This document shows, in pieces, positions 17,284 through 27,100 of a DNA stretch of 64,000 nucleotides. How positions within the stretch are numbered: the first letter of the stretch is position 1; each line of letters opens with the position of its first letter. Where the stretch lies: contig OMZE01000037.1 in NCBI GenBank assembly GCA_900315455.1, positions 19,249-83,248 on the forward strand, in the 5' to 3' direction. Origin of the DNA: an uncultured Prevotellaceae bacterium. Its GTDB lineage: Bacteria; Bacteroidota; Bacteroidia; Bacteroidales; Bacteroidaceae. The notes beneath the pieces are model-generated. The model searched no databases. It had not been told where the DNA came from and saw only the letters and a list, made by a program, of their open reading frames with translations. The translations under genes were made by a program, and so were the position numbers.

Positions 17284-18723
17284 ATGGAGAGTCTGAAAGA
17301 GAAAACCGCCCGCGGACTGCTTTGGGGCAGTTTGAGCAACGGCATCCAGCAGTTGCTCAACGTGGTGATAGGCATCTTCCTCGGCCGTTTGCTCGACACG
17401 AGCGACTGGGGTATGGTAGGCATGATTACCATCTTCACCGCCATCGGTGCCTGTCTGCAGGAAGGCGGTTTCATTGCCGCCCTCAACAAGCGCAAGGATG
17501 CCACGCACCGCGACTTCAACGCCGTGTTCTGGACCAGTATGTGCATCGGTGTGGGGTTCTACGCCATCATGTTTTTCTGTGCCCCCCTCATCTCTGCCTT
17601 TTACAAAGAACCCGCACTCACCCCCCTCACCCGTTTCATCTGCCTGAGTTTCGTCATCTCGAGTCTGAGTACCGCGCCCCGTGCCTGGCTCTTCCGCAAC
17701 ATGATGGTGCGTGAGACCTCTATCATGACCATCACCAGCCTTGCCATCTCGGGCGTGGTAGCCGTAGCGATGGCATTCTCGGGCATGGCCTACTGGGGCA
17801 TAGCCACCCAGAACATCGTCTACATCCTCCTCATCACCCTGCTCAGTTACTATTTCTCGGGGTGGCGTCCCAGTCTGAAGATTGATTTCCGTCCGGTGCG
17901 CGAGATGATAGGTTTCAGCAGTCGGCTCATCATCACCAACATGGTGAACATCGTCAACACCAACTTCTTCTCCGTCATCCTCGGCCGTTTCTACACCAAG
18001 TGCGACGTGGGCAACTACACCCAGGCCAACAAATGGAACACGATGGGCTCATCGCTCATCTCCAACGTCATCTACGGCATCGCCCAGCCCGTTTTCACGA
18101 AGGTGGAGGAAGACCGTGAGCGGCAAAAGGCCGTGCTTCGGAAACTCCTCCGTTTCACCGCCTTCATCACTTTCCCCCTGATGCTTGGCCTGGCCCTGGT
18201 CGCCAAGGAGTTCATCGTCATCCTCATCACCGAGAAATGGCTGGTAAGTGCCGGCATCATGCAACTGCTGTGCATCGCCGGGGCCTTCATCCCCATCTCC
18301 TTCCTATTCTCCAACCTCGTCATCAGCCGCGGTCATTCCAAAGCCTATATGTGGACATCGGTGGCACAGTGCGTGGCTGGCATGGTGGTGGCCCTGGCCG
18401 CCTCGCCCTTTGGTATTCACGTGATGGTGACCGCCTTCGTCGTGGTGACCATTCTGTGGACCTATGTATGGCTGCGGTTGGCGCAGCGCGAGGTGAGCAT
18501 CACGTTCTCCGAGTTCGTGCGCGACATCTCTCCCTACCTGCTCCTGTCGGCTGTGCTGTGCCTCATCGCCCATTTCGCCTGTGGCGGCATTGGCAACCTC
18601 TACCTGCGCTTTGCCGTGAAGGTGGTGGCTGTAGCCATCCCATATGTAGGCGTATTATGGCTATTGGGCAGTACCATCCTCCGTGAGAGTGCCACCTTCC
18701 TCCTTCACCGTAAAATCACCTGA
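17284..18723 (+). CDS. Wzx-like oligosaccharide flippase (MOP superfamily)
   Basis: The product is 479 residues with about 12-14 hydrophobic helices and no signal peptide. The start, KEKTARGLLWGSLSNGIQQLLNVVIGIFLGRLL, is characteristic of Wzx/TuaB-type flippases, and the TQANKWNTMGSSLISNVIYGIAQPVF region is typical of lipopolysaccharide exporters of Bacteroidetes. These proteins turn undecaprenyl-linked oligosaccharides across the inner membrane. It follows the acetyltransferase gene by one base and shares its promoter. No polymerase (Wzy) is seen nearby, so the rest of the pathway must lie elsewhere, or this is part of a scattered surface-glycan set. Confidence 0.88.
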   Translation: MESLKEKTARGLLWGSLSNGIQQLLNVVIGIFLGRLLDTSDWGMVGMITIFTAIGACLQEGGFIAALNKRKDATHRDFNAVFWTSMCIGVGFYAIMFFCAPLISAFYKEPALTPLTRFICLSFVISSLSTAPRAWLFRNMMVRETSIMTITSLAISGVVAVAMAFSGMAYWGIATQNIVYILLITLLSYYFSGWRPSLKIDFRPVREMIGFSSRLIITNMVNIVNTNFFSVILGRFYTKCDVGNYTQANKWNTMGSSLISNVIYGIAQPVFTKVEEDRERQKAVLRKLLRFTAFITFPLMLGLALVAKEFIVILITEKWLVSAGIMQLLCIAGAFIPISFLFSNLVISRGHSKAYMWTSVAQCVAGMVVALAASPFGIHVMVTAFVVVTILWTYVWLRLAQREVSITFSEFVRDISPYLLLSAVLCLIAHFACGGIGNLYLRFAVKVVAVAIPYVGVLWLLGSTILRESATFLLHRKIT

Positions 18724-18747
18724 TTTCTGCAATATGCCCTCACAGAT

Positions 18748-18779
18748 GTTGCAAGATTGATTTTTTTGATGTATCTTCG
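18748..18779 (+). promoter_or_regulatory. Candidate promoter for the LicD-like gene
   Basis: GTTG (18748-18751), 20 bases, TATCTTCG (18772-18779): a near-consensus Bacteroidota promoter, 40 bases before the ATG at 18819. Confidence 0.45.
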
Positions 18780-18818
18780 CCTTCGATACCTTATTTGAGG
18801 CAAAAAAAGATTTTCTCA

Positions 18819-19652
18819 ATGGGATATAACGACTATATTGAACGACACAAGACCCACGAGTTGCGTGCCTGCCAGATGAAGCAACTCTCCATCCTTGAAG
18901 AGATAGACCGTATCTGCGCCAAGCACCGCATCGACTACTGGATTGACAGCGGCACCTTGCTCGGTGCCGTGCGCCACGGCGGGTTCATCCCATGGGACGA
19001 CGACATCGATATCTGCATGCTTGCCGAAGACCTCGACCACTTCAAGCAGGTGGCCCCAGCCGAACTTCCCCCTTCGATGGTATTGCAGTCGAAAGAGACG
19101 TTCCCGGAGTCGAAGGAACCCATCGTGAAAGTGCGCGAGAACAACTCGCTCTATGTGGAACCCGGCGACGACTTCTCTGCCAACTACCCCAAGGGCCTGT
19201 TTGTAGACATCTTCCCCTTCGTGGCATATCCCACGGTGTCGCGCAAGTTCTGCAGGCGATATGGCAGGATGTTCACCCGCAGCCGTGCCATCCTGCGCAA
19301 GCCCCACCGATACTCTTTGCGCTCCGTGGCCGAACTGTTCTGGTTTGGCGGGCAATACCTCATGAGCCGTGTGGCTTGGTGGGGAGTCTCCGCCTTCCGC
19401 TCCCGCGACCAATACCTATCGTTTGTGCTGGAGAACAACGGATATGGCATCATGCACCGCCGGGAGTGCATCTTCCCCCTTTCCACGATGACGTTCGAGG
19501 GCAAGGACTTCCCTGCCCCACGCGACCCTGACGAGTATCTGCGCGACCTTTTCGGCGACTATATGCGAATACCTCCTCCCGAGCAACGGCACATCCACGC
19601 CGTGTTCATGCTTCCCCAACTGGAGGATGAAGACGAGCCAAGGAAGGCTTAG
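18819..19652 (+). CDS. LicD-family nucleotidyltransferase-fold transferase
   Basis: The product is 277 residues. The motif YWIDSGTLLGAVRHGGFIPWDDDIDICM (about residues 42-69) is the LicD signature, with the two catalytic Asp residues in DDDID binding metal. LicD proteins transfer phosphocholine or another phosphoryl group from a CDP-activated donor to a surface sugar. ATG at 18819 is chosen over a TTG at 18795 because it gives a better leader and the family N-terminus. The gene lies 95 bases after the flippase and 31 bases before the glycosyltransferase. No choline kinase or cytidylyltransferase (LicA/LicC) is present, so the donor could be something else, such as ribitol or glycerol phosphate. 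Confidence 0.88.
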   Translation: MGYNDYIERHKTHELRACQMKQLSILEEIDRICAKHRIDYWIDSGTLLGAVRHGGFIPWDDDIDICMLAEDLDHFKQVAPAELPPSMVLQSKETFPESKEPIVKVRENNSLYVEPGDDFSANYPKGLFVDIFPFVAYPTVSRKFCRRYGRMFTRSRAILRKPHRYSLRSVAELFWFGGQYLMSRVAWWGVSAFRSRDQYLSFVLENNGYGIMHRRECIFPLSTMTFEGKDFPAPRDPDEYLRDLFGDYMRIPPPEQRHIHAVFMLPQLEDEDEPRKA

Positions 19653-19683
19653 AATCACCTTGAATCCCCCAAAACACCCACTC

Positions 19684-20703
19684 ATGCCCTACCCTGCCAA
19701 CATTGACATTTCTGTACTGATACTGTTTTTCAACCGCCCCGACCACCTGTCACAAGTTTTCGCCGAGGTAAAGAAAGCCCGTCCTGCCCGTCTGTTTCTC
19801 TATCAAGACGGTCCGCGTGGCGAGCGCGACATGGCAGGCATCATGGCCTGTCGCAAAGTGGTGGAAGACATCGACTGGGAATGCGAGGTACACCGCAAAT
19901 ACCAGGAGCGCAACTATGGTTGCGACCCTTCCGAATACCTGTCGCAGAAATGGGCCTTCTCGCTCACCGACAAATGTATCGTGCTCGAGGACGATGATGT
20001 GCCCTCGCAGTCGTTCTTCCCCTTTTGCAAGGAGATGCTCGACCGTTATGAGCACGACGAGCGGGTGAGCATGATTTCCGGTTTCAATGAAGACGAGGTG
20101 TCGGCCGACGTGCCCGACAGTTATTTCTTCACCTCTGTCTTCGCCATCTGGGGATGGGCCTCCTGGAGCCGTGTCGTAGACAAGTGGGAAGGCGACTACG
20201 CCTTCCTCGACGACCCTTATGCCATGCGCCAACTCGAGGCATTGGTGAAGCAACGCCGCTACCGCAGCGACTTTCTGAGGATGTGCCGCCAACACCGTGA
20301 GAGCGGAAAGGAATACTATGAGAGCATCTTTTGGGCGAGCAACCTGCTTCACTCAGGGCTTGCCATCATGCCCACGAAGAACATGGTGAACAACCTCGGT
20401 CTTTCTGCCGACAGCACCCATTTCTCGGGGAGCATCAAGACCACTCCCCGTGCCTACCGGAAGATTTTCACCATGAAGCGCCACGAGATAGAGTTCCCGC
20501 TCCGCCATCCCCGTTACGTGATAGAGCATGTGGCCTACAAGGAGCGGTTGTACAAGACCAACGCATGGGGTCATCCCTGGACAAAGGCATGCCGTTCGAT
20601 GGAGGAATTGTTTCTCAACCTGCGTTACGGTCAGTTCAAGAACATCTGGCAGTCGGCCACCCGCCGCATGAAGAAATGGCTGCGACAAGACCGGCATCAA
20701 TAA
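19684..20703 (+). CDS. GT2-like glycosyltransferase
   Basis: The product is 339 residues from the ATG at 19684 (MPYPANIDISVLILFFNRPDHL); an upstream ATG at 19627 would overlap licD and add a basic non-family tail. The N-terminal GT-A fold is visible as ISVLILFFNRP, ARLFLYQDGPRG, then CIVLEDDDVPSQSFF with the DDD metal site at about residues 102-104. The IWGWASWSRVVDKWEGDY stretch is typical of the group often annotated as hemolysin-activation or GT2-like proteins of Bacteroidetes. It should add a sugar from a nucleotide donor to a glycan in the cytoplasm. It ends 10 bases from the convergent amidase gene. Confidence 0.85.
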   Translation: MPYPANIDISVLILFFNRPDHLSQVFAEVKKARPARLFLYQDGPRGERDMAGIMACRKVVEDIDWECEVHRKYQERNYGCDPSEYLSQKWAFSLTDKCIVLEDDDVPSQSFFPFCKEMLDRYEHDERVSMISGFNEDEVSADVPDSYFFTSVFAIWGWASWSRVVDKWEGDYAFLDDPYAMRQLEALVKQRRYRSDFLRMCRQHRESGKEYYESIFWASNLLHSGLAIMPTKNMVNNLGLSADSTHFSGSIKTTPRAYRKIFTMKRHEIEFPLRHPRYVIEHVAYKERLYKTNAWGHPWTKACRSMEELFLNLRYGQFKNIWQSATRRMKKWLRQDRHQ

Positions 20704-20713
20704 AAGCCATTGC

Positions 20714-21361
20714 TCATTTTTCCATGGCCTTTCTCAACTCGGCCATGAAGCGTCGGTATTCTTTTTGGGTGATATCCACCTTGCTATAGCATTTCCGGTT
20801 GGGATACCTCCTTTTATAAGCCTGGCGCACCATCTCGTGAGTCACGATATTCTCGACGGGGATGTGGTATTTCGCGATGATGGGCAACAGGTATTCTATA
20901 CCGCTCTTTATTTGGTCGTCGGTCAGCGGGCGTTCGAGGGTATTGCCCTGAAACTCTATCCCGATGGTGAAGTTGTTGCATGAATCACGACCATTGAGAA
21001 CGGATTTTCCAGCATGGAAGGTCACCAATTCAGGTTCGCATAGGATGTATCGCGTGCCATCGGTATCTATCACGACGTGCGTGCCCACTCCCCTCTCTAC
21101 AGAAGTCAAAATATCGAGCGACCGTTGCACCGTCGGTTCAGCAGTATGGTGCAGGACGACCCCTCTCACCTCATTCACCTTGTTCTCATCGAAATTGGGT
21201 GTGGGGTATTGCACCACCCTATAGTGAGTATCCGTGTCGTGTTGATGGCCTCTCCAAACAGAAAAGCCCGATATGGCAAGACCACCGAGCAGACTTGCCA
21301 AGACGATGTATGCTGCCCTATGCATATGGTTCTTCTTTGAATGCTTCTTTCTTCGTTTCAT
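20714..21361 (-). CDS. Membrane-anchored N-acetylmuramoyl-L-alanine amidase (Amidase_2)
   Basis: The product is 215 residues from the ATG at 21361; a TTG two codons upstream is less likely. A basic N-terminus (MKRRKKHSKK) precedes one membrane segment (residues 16-36), so the enzyme faces the periplasm. The amidase_2/PGRP fold shows RGVVLHHTAE (zinc ligand among His71/His72), GTHVVIDTDGT, FHAGKS, FTIGIEFQGN and IVTHEMVR, giving the zinc site and catalytic region. It cleaves the bond between N-acetylmuramic acid and the stem peptide. The gene is alone, between the convergent polysaccharide genes and the pnp terminator. Confidence 0.88.
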   Translation of the reverse strand: MKRRKKHSKKNHMHRAAYIVLASLLGGLAISGFSVWRGHQHDTDTHYRVVQYPTPNFDENKVNEVRGVVLHHTAEPTVQRSLDILTSVERGVGTHVVIDTDGTRYILCEPELVTFHAGKSVLNGRDSCNNFTIGIEFQGNTLERPLTDDQIKSGIEYLLPIIAKYHIPVENIVTHEMVRQAYKRRYPNRKCYSKVDITQKEYRRFMAELRKAMEK

Positions 21362-21383
21362 TCCCAATCCTTTGTGGAAAGGT

Positions 21384-21424
21384 AAAAAAATGGCGGTGAC
21401 AAGAATTCATCGAGCACCGCCATT
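21384..21424 (-). terminator. Rho-independent terminator of pnp
   Basis: A 10-base-pair perfect stem (21389-21398 with 21415-21424) has a 16-base loop. On the minus strand it runs into seven T. It lies 34 bases after the pnp stop. Confidence 0.75.
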
Positions 21425-21457
21425 ATTGTGTTTCGGTCGAAAGACCGTCATTTCCGC

Positions 21458-23737
21458 TTAGAAGTCATCGTGGTCGAGGCTGTCGTTGAAGTCTCTCGGC
21501 TCACGCTCTGCCAGTGGGTCGCGGAAGTCGTTGCGACGGCCCTGATGGCTGCTGTTGCGGTTGGCGCCTTGGCGGTTGTTGCTGCCTCCCTGACGGTTGG
21601 CATTGCCACCATTCTGACGTGCGCCACGCTCCGGACGCGGGCGGCGCTCACGGTCGACATATCCCTCTGGTTTCGGCTCCAGCACACGGTGTGAGAGTTT
21701 ATACTTACCCGTCTTGGGATCAATCTCCATGAGTTTTACCTTAATCTTGTCGCCTTCCTTGATGCCGGCATCCTCAACGGTCTCCAAACGCTTCCACTCT
21801 ATTTCGGAGATATGGAGCAGACCATCCTTGCCAGGCATGATTTCCACGAAGCATCCGTAAGGCATGATGGAGCGCACGGTACCCTCGTAAATCTCGCCCA
21901 CCTCGGGGATGGCCACGATGGCCTTGATCTTAGACACGGCGGCCTCGATGCTATCCTTGTCGGGAGCGCTCACCTGCACCTTGCCTACGCCGTCGACCTC
22001 GTCGATGGTGATGGTGGCGCCAGTGTCTTCCTGCATCTGCTGGATAATCTTTCCGCCCGGGCCAATGACAGCGCCGATGAACTCCTTCGGGATATCGAAA
22101 GCCACGATACGCGGTACGTGAGGCTTAAGTTCGGCACGCGGTTCGGCAATCGTCTCAGTGATCTTGCCGAGGATATGCTCACGGCCGGCCTTGGCCTGCA
22201 TGAGCGCCTTCTCGAGGATATCGAAACTCAGGCCGTCGCACTTGATGTCCATCTGCGTGGCGGTGAGTCCGTCTTTCGTACCAGTGGTCTTGAAGTCCAT
22301 GTCGCCCAGGTGGTCCTCATCGCCGAGGATGTCGCTGAGCACGGCATACTTATCTTCACCGGGATTCTTGATGAGACCCATGGCGATGCCGCTCACAGGT
22401 TTCTTCATGGGCACGCCGGCATCCATCATAGCCAGTGTTCCGGCACAGACGGTAGCCATCGACGATGAGCCATTGCTCTCGAGAATCTCGCTGACGATGC
22501 GTACGGTATAGGGGAAGTCCTCAGGAATCTGGTCTTTGAGCGCACGCCATGCCAGGTGTCCGTGACCGATTTCGCGTCGGCCGACAGAGCGTTGTGCCTT
22601 GGCCTCGCCGGTGCAGAATGGCGGGAAGTTGTAGTGGAGCAGGAAACGCATGTAACTGCGGTCGAGCACATCGTCGACGAGTTTCTCATCGAGTTTGGTT
22701 CCCAGTGTACAAGTGGTGAGCGACTGTGTCTCGCCACGAGTGAAGATGGCACTTCCGTGAGGCATGGGCAGTGGTGATGTCTCGCACCAGATGGGACGAA
22801 TCTCAGTGGTCTTTCTGCCATCGAGACGGATACCTTCGTCGAGGATGCAGCGGCGCATGGCATCGCGCTCCACGTCGTGATAGTAGCGGTCCATCAGTTC
22901 ATTTTTCTCTGCCAGTTCATCCTCGGTGAGGTCGGTGTGAGCAGCGGCATAAGCCTCCTTGAAGTCGGTGATAATCTTCTCGAAAGCCTCAGCGCGGGCC
23001 TGCTTCTCGAGAGCCTGCTTGGTGACATCGTAGGCTGGCTGATAAAGTTCCTTGGCGATTTGCTCACGCAGTTCCTCATCGTTCACCTCGTGGCAGTATT
23101 CGCGTTTCACGTCCTTGCCGAGTTCTTTCGACAACTCTGTCTGAAGTTCACACATCGGACGGATGGCGTCCATGGCGGCCTTGAGAGCGCCGAGCAAGTC
23201 TTGCTCGCTCACCTCTTTCATTTCGCCCTCCACCATCATGATGTTCTCGGCCGAGGCACCCACCATGAGGTCCATGTCGGCCTCCTTCATCTGCTCGAAG
23301 GTGGGGTCGATGACATACTCGCCGTTTACACGTGCCACGCGTACTTCAGAAATCGGGCACTCAAATGGTATATCTGAGCAAGCCAGAGCGGCAGATGCTG
23401 CAAAACCGGCCAATGCATCAGGCTGGTCGACTCCATCGGCAGAGAAGAGGAGAATGTTGACATACACTTCGGCATGATAGTTGGAAGGGAAGAGAGGGCG
23501 GAGCACCCGGTCTACCAACCGGGATGTGAGAATTTCATTGTCGCTGGGTTTTCCCTCGCGCTTGGTGAATCCGCCTGGGAAGCGTCCTGCCGAGGCATAC
23601 AATTCTCTGTAGTCGACCTGTAAAGGCATAAAATCGGTTCCGGGAACTGCATCTTTTGCGGCACAAACAGTGGCGAGGGTCTCAATGCTGATGGTTCTTC
23701 CATCAGGCAATGATACTGTTTTCGTAATTACGTTCAT
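21458..23737 (-). CDS. pnp: Polyribonucleotide nucleotidyltransferase (PNPase), with a short N-terminal gap
   Basis: The product is 759 residues: two RNase PH domains (about 1-200 and 290-520), a KH domain (about 535-595, [16 protein letters not shown]), an S1 domain (about 605-680, [14 protein letters not shown]) and a tail rich in Arg, Asn and Gly. It degrades RNA from the 3' end with phosphate, releasing nucleoside diphosphates, in the cytosol. The N-terminus reads [15 protein letters not shown], while relatives carry about 20 residues (a GK-LA-QADGS-V--R-GNT-L type segment) between T20 and L21. The loss is in frame and removes core strands of the first RNase PH domain, so activity may be harmed unless this is an assembly fault. 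The rest is intact. Confidence 0.93.
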   Translation of the reverse strand: MNVITKTVSLPDGRTISIETLATVCAAKDAVPGTDFMPLQVDYRELYASAGRFPGGFTKREGKPSDNEILTSRLVDRVLRPLFPSNYHAEVYVNILLFSADGVDQPDALAGFAASAALACSDIPFECPISEVRVARVNGEYVIDPTFEQMKEADMDLMVGASAENIMMVEGEMKEVSEQDLLGALKAAMDAIRPMCELQTELSKELGKDVKREYCHEVNDEELREQIAKELYQPAYDVTKQALEKQARAEAFEKIITDFKEAYAAAHTDLTEDELAEKNELMDRYYHDVERDAMRRCILDEGIRLDGRKTTEIRPIWCETSPLPMPHGSAIFTRGETQSLTTCTLGTKLDEKLVDDVLDRSYMRFLLHYNFPPFCTGEAKAQRSVGRREIGHGHLAWRALKDQIPEDFPYTVRIVSEILESNGSSSMATVCAGTLAMMDAGVPMKKPVSGIAMGLIKNPGEDKYAVLSDILGDEDHLGDMDFKTTGTKDGLTATQMDIKCDGLSFDILEKALMQAKAGREHILGKITETIAEPRAELKPHVPRIVAFDIPKEFIGAVIGPGGKIIQQMQEDTGATITIDEVDGVGKVQVSAPDKDSIEAAVSKIKAIVAIPEVGEIYEGTVRSIMPYGCFVEIMPGKDGLLHISEIEWKRLETVEDAGIKEGDKIKVKLMEIDPKTGKYKLSHRVLEPKPEGYVDRERRPRPERGARQNGGNANRQGGSNNRQGANRNSSHQGRRNDFRDPLAEREPRDFNDSLDHDDF

Positions 23738-23780
23738 CTAAAAATCTTGTATTTCTTGTTACATCGAAAAATAATTCGGG

Positions 23781-23788
23781 CAAAGTTA
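23781..23788 (-). promoter_or_regulatory. Candidate -7 box of pnp
   Basis: The minus strand reads TAACTTTG, an exact TAnnTTTG match, 44 bases before the start codon. No clear TTTG is found at the -33 position. Confidence 0.45.
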
Positions 23789-24050
23789 CTCATTATTAGT
23801 GGAATAAACGAATAAAATGCCCACAATTTTGATTTTTGGTGTAATATATACCATTATTTAAGTTTGGCATCTGCCCTACTATCAGGAGTTAAAGGGGAGT
23901 TGAGGAGACATATCTACTGCGACTCTTCCATCATGCTGCAAACAGGTTATAGGATGCAGCACGAGAGTGGGAAGACTTAACATAAATCATTTATATGAGG
24001 TGTTATAAAACTTTTTCCATTTTTATAACAATTATTTTCATGAATTTACC

Positions 24051-24058
24051 TAATTTTG
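24051..24058 (+). promoter_or_regulatory. Candidate -7 box of the Oar-like receptor gene
   Basis: TAATTTTG is an exact TAnnTTTG match and gives a leader of about 55 bases. There is no TTTG at the -33 position. Confidence 0.4.
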
Positions 24059-24119
24059 CTGACAGAATAAAGAAGGGGCGATTTTGCCCAAATATTTTAA
24101 CTAATTTTTTATAAGTTTT

Positions 24120-27100
24120 ATGCAGAAAAGACTATTCTTTCTGGTTGTCCTCATGCTTGTGCTCGTCACGGGTGTGCAAGGACAGATCACGACATCAGCA
24201 TTGAGCGGTCGCGTGACCATGCAAGAGACCAACGAGACAGTCATTGGTGCCACGGTGCAGGCGGTACACACCCCTTCGGGCACCCGTTATGCCGCTGTGA
24301 CCAACATCGATGGTCTCTTCGCCATTCAGGGTATGCGTACGGGTGGTCCTTACGAAGTGACCGTGTCTTACATCGGTTATCAGACCAAGACGGTGAAAGG
24401 TATCACCCTGGCACTTGGTGAGACTTACAACCTGAATGTCATCCTTTCCGAGGATGCCAATGAACTCTCCGAGGTGGTTGTCTCCGGCCGCGCCTCGAAG
24501 TTTGCCGCCGAGAAGACTGGCGCGTCGACAAACATCAACAACGCCCAGATTGTGAACTTGCCTACGGTAAGCCGCAGCATCACCGACGTGACCCGCCTCT
24601 CCCCCTATGGTGGCAATGGCATGAGTTTCGCTGGTGCCGACGGCCGTACAGCCAACTTCACCATCGACGGTGCCAATTTCAACAATAACTTCGGTCTTTC
24701 AGACAAACTGCCTGGCGGCGGCAACCCCGTCTCCCTCGATGCCATTGAGGAGTTGCAGGTGGTGATTTCACCGTATGACGTGCGTCAGACCAACTTCATC
24801 GGCGGTGGTGTGAACGCCATCACGAAATCGGGTACTAACACCTTCAAGGGCTCTGCCTATATCTACCACCGCAATGAGAACCTGCGTGGTGATGTGGTGA
24901 ACGGGGTGACATTGCCCACAGCCCGTGAGAAAGACCGCCAGACCACCTATGGTCTGTCGTTGGGTGGCCCGATTATCAAGAACAAACTTTTCTTCTTCGT
25001 CAATGGCGAAATCATCAACACTCCTACCATCTCCTCCCCATGGCGTGGTTCTGAGAATGGAGTGGAGGATGTGGCAAGAAGCCTCTCACGCACTACACTC
25101 GCCGACCTGAGGACTATCTCCGATTTTGTGAGCAACAAGTATGGCTACGACACTGGCAGTTGGACAAGTTTCCCTGCCGATGAGAAGAATTACAAATTGC
25201 TGGCCCGCTTGGACTGGAACATCAACGACAAGCACCACCTGGCCTTGCGCTACAACTACACAAAGAATACGATTTGGAACGCCCCCAACGCCACCTCGAT
25301 GGACGGTGGCACGCGTATGGCAGGTGCCCGTATGTCGCAATATTCCATGTCGTTTGCCAATTCGATGTATTCGATGGACAACCTCGTGCACTCTTGGTCT
25401 CTCGACTTGAACAGCCGTCTGACGGACAATCTCTCCAACCAGTTCCTGGCTACGATTTCCAAACTCGATGATATTCGCGACACCAACTCTTCCGAATTCC
25501 CATTCATCGACATCCTCGACGGTGGCGACAACAACTACATGGCCCTTGGCTATGAGTTGTTCACCTGGAACAACGCCGTTCACAACACCATCTGGAACAT
25601 CAAGGACGACGTAACCTACTACATGGGCAAGCACAAGTTCATGGCTGGCCTTACCTTCGAGCACCAGATGGCCGACAACCAGTATATGCGTAATGGTACG
25701 GGTTACTACCGCTACAACAGCATGGACGACTTCATGAATGGTGCTGCACCCGAGATTGTGTGTCTCACCTACGGTTACGACGGCGAGTCGAAGCCTGCAG
25801 CCCGCGTGCAGTTCAACCGTGCCGGCATCTATGCCCAAGACGACTGGACTGTAAACGACAAGTTGAAAATCACCTACGGTCTGCGTGTAGACGGTCTGTT
25901 CTTCGACAACAGCGACCTGATGACCAACAAGGCCATCTACGACCTTGACTACGACGGCCGCCATATCGACACCGGCAAATGGCCCGGCAGCAGTATCACC
26001 CTTTCGCCACGTTTCGGCTTCACCTACGATGTGTTCGGCGACAAGTCGCTGAAGATTCGCGGTGGTAGCGGTCTCTTCTCTGGCCGTCTGCCTCTCGTGT
26101 TCTTCACCAACATGCCTACCAACGGTGGTCTGGTGCAATATCAGGCACAACTCAACGGAAAGACCAAGGTGTGGGACGGCAAGAGCAATTCCGCCACCAA
26201 GGGCTTCGAGAACTACTCCGGTGCCTATACCACCGATGCCAACGGCAACCGCTATATCGACATGAGCCAGTTTGCCGGCGGTCTGGTGACCGAGAACGGC
26301 AAGGCCACCATTGCTGCCCTGCAGAACAAACTCTTTGCCATGGGCTATCCCTCACACGTGACTCCTGAGATGGGTACCGTTCCCTCCTCTATCTCTGCTG
26401 TCGACCCCGACTTCAAGATGCCACAGGTATGGAAGACCTCTATCGCCGTTGACTATCAGATTCCCGTGAACTTCCCCTTCACTGTGACTCTTGAGGGTAT
26501 TTTCAACAAGAAGATTCACGACAACTGCATCTCCGACTGGGCCATCCCCTCAGTCGGTGGATTCGCCCGCTTCAACGGTGTGGACAATCGTCCCATCTTC
26601 CCTGCAGGATTCCGCACGGGCACCAAGGCCTTCGTGCTGGAGAACACCAGCAAGGGCTATGGATGGTCTGCCAACGTGACGCTGACCGCCCAGCCGTTTG
26701 AGTGGCTGAACCTGATGGCCGCCTACACCCACACCGTGTCGAAGGAAGTGACCGGTATGCCAGGTAGTGCAGCCGAGTCGGCTTTCACATACGTTCCCAC
26801 TGTAGAAGGTCCGAACAACATCAAGTTGCACAACTCTCAGTATGTCACCCCCGACCGTTTCGTTGCCAACGCCACTATCCACGACAAGAGCGGCAACCAC
26901 TACAGCCTTATCTATGAAACCTGGCGCGGTGGCTACAACTACTCTTACATGATGGTCAATGACATGAACAGCGACGGCTACAACTACGATGCCCTCTACA
27001 TCCCGACCGACGGCGAGGTAGCCAACAAGCAGTTCCGCTTCGTTTCCGAAGATGACGCCCAGCGCTTCATGGCATACGTGCACAAGGACGACTACCTGAG

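Larger units (their letters stand above)
23738..24119. other. Divergent intergenic region between pnp and the Oar-like receptor
   Basis: This is 382 bases without a gene. It holds the two -7 boxes listed separately and an imperfect hairpin at about 23925-23974 (TGCTGCA 23934-23940 with TGCAGCA 23955-23961, plus outer CTTCC/GGAAG). The hairpin is upstream of the receptor's -7 box, so it is not obviously transcribed. Confidence 0.5.

Noticed and set aside
23920-23980. Hairpin between pnp and the receptor gene as a riboswitch
   Set aside because: It lies upstream of the receptor's -7 box and on the far side of the pnp promoter, so it is not clearly in any transcript, and it matches no riboswitch I know.
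25086-26150. Open frame antisense to the Oar-like receptor
   Set aside because: It is nested in the receptor gene, with no ribosome-entry context or motif.
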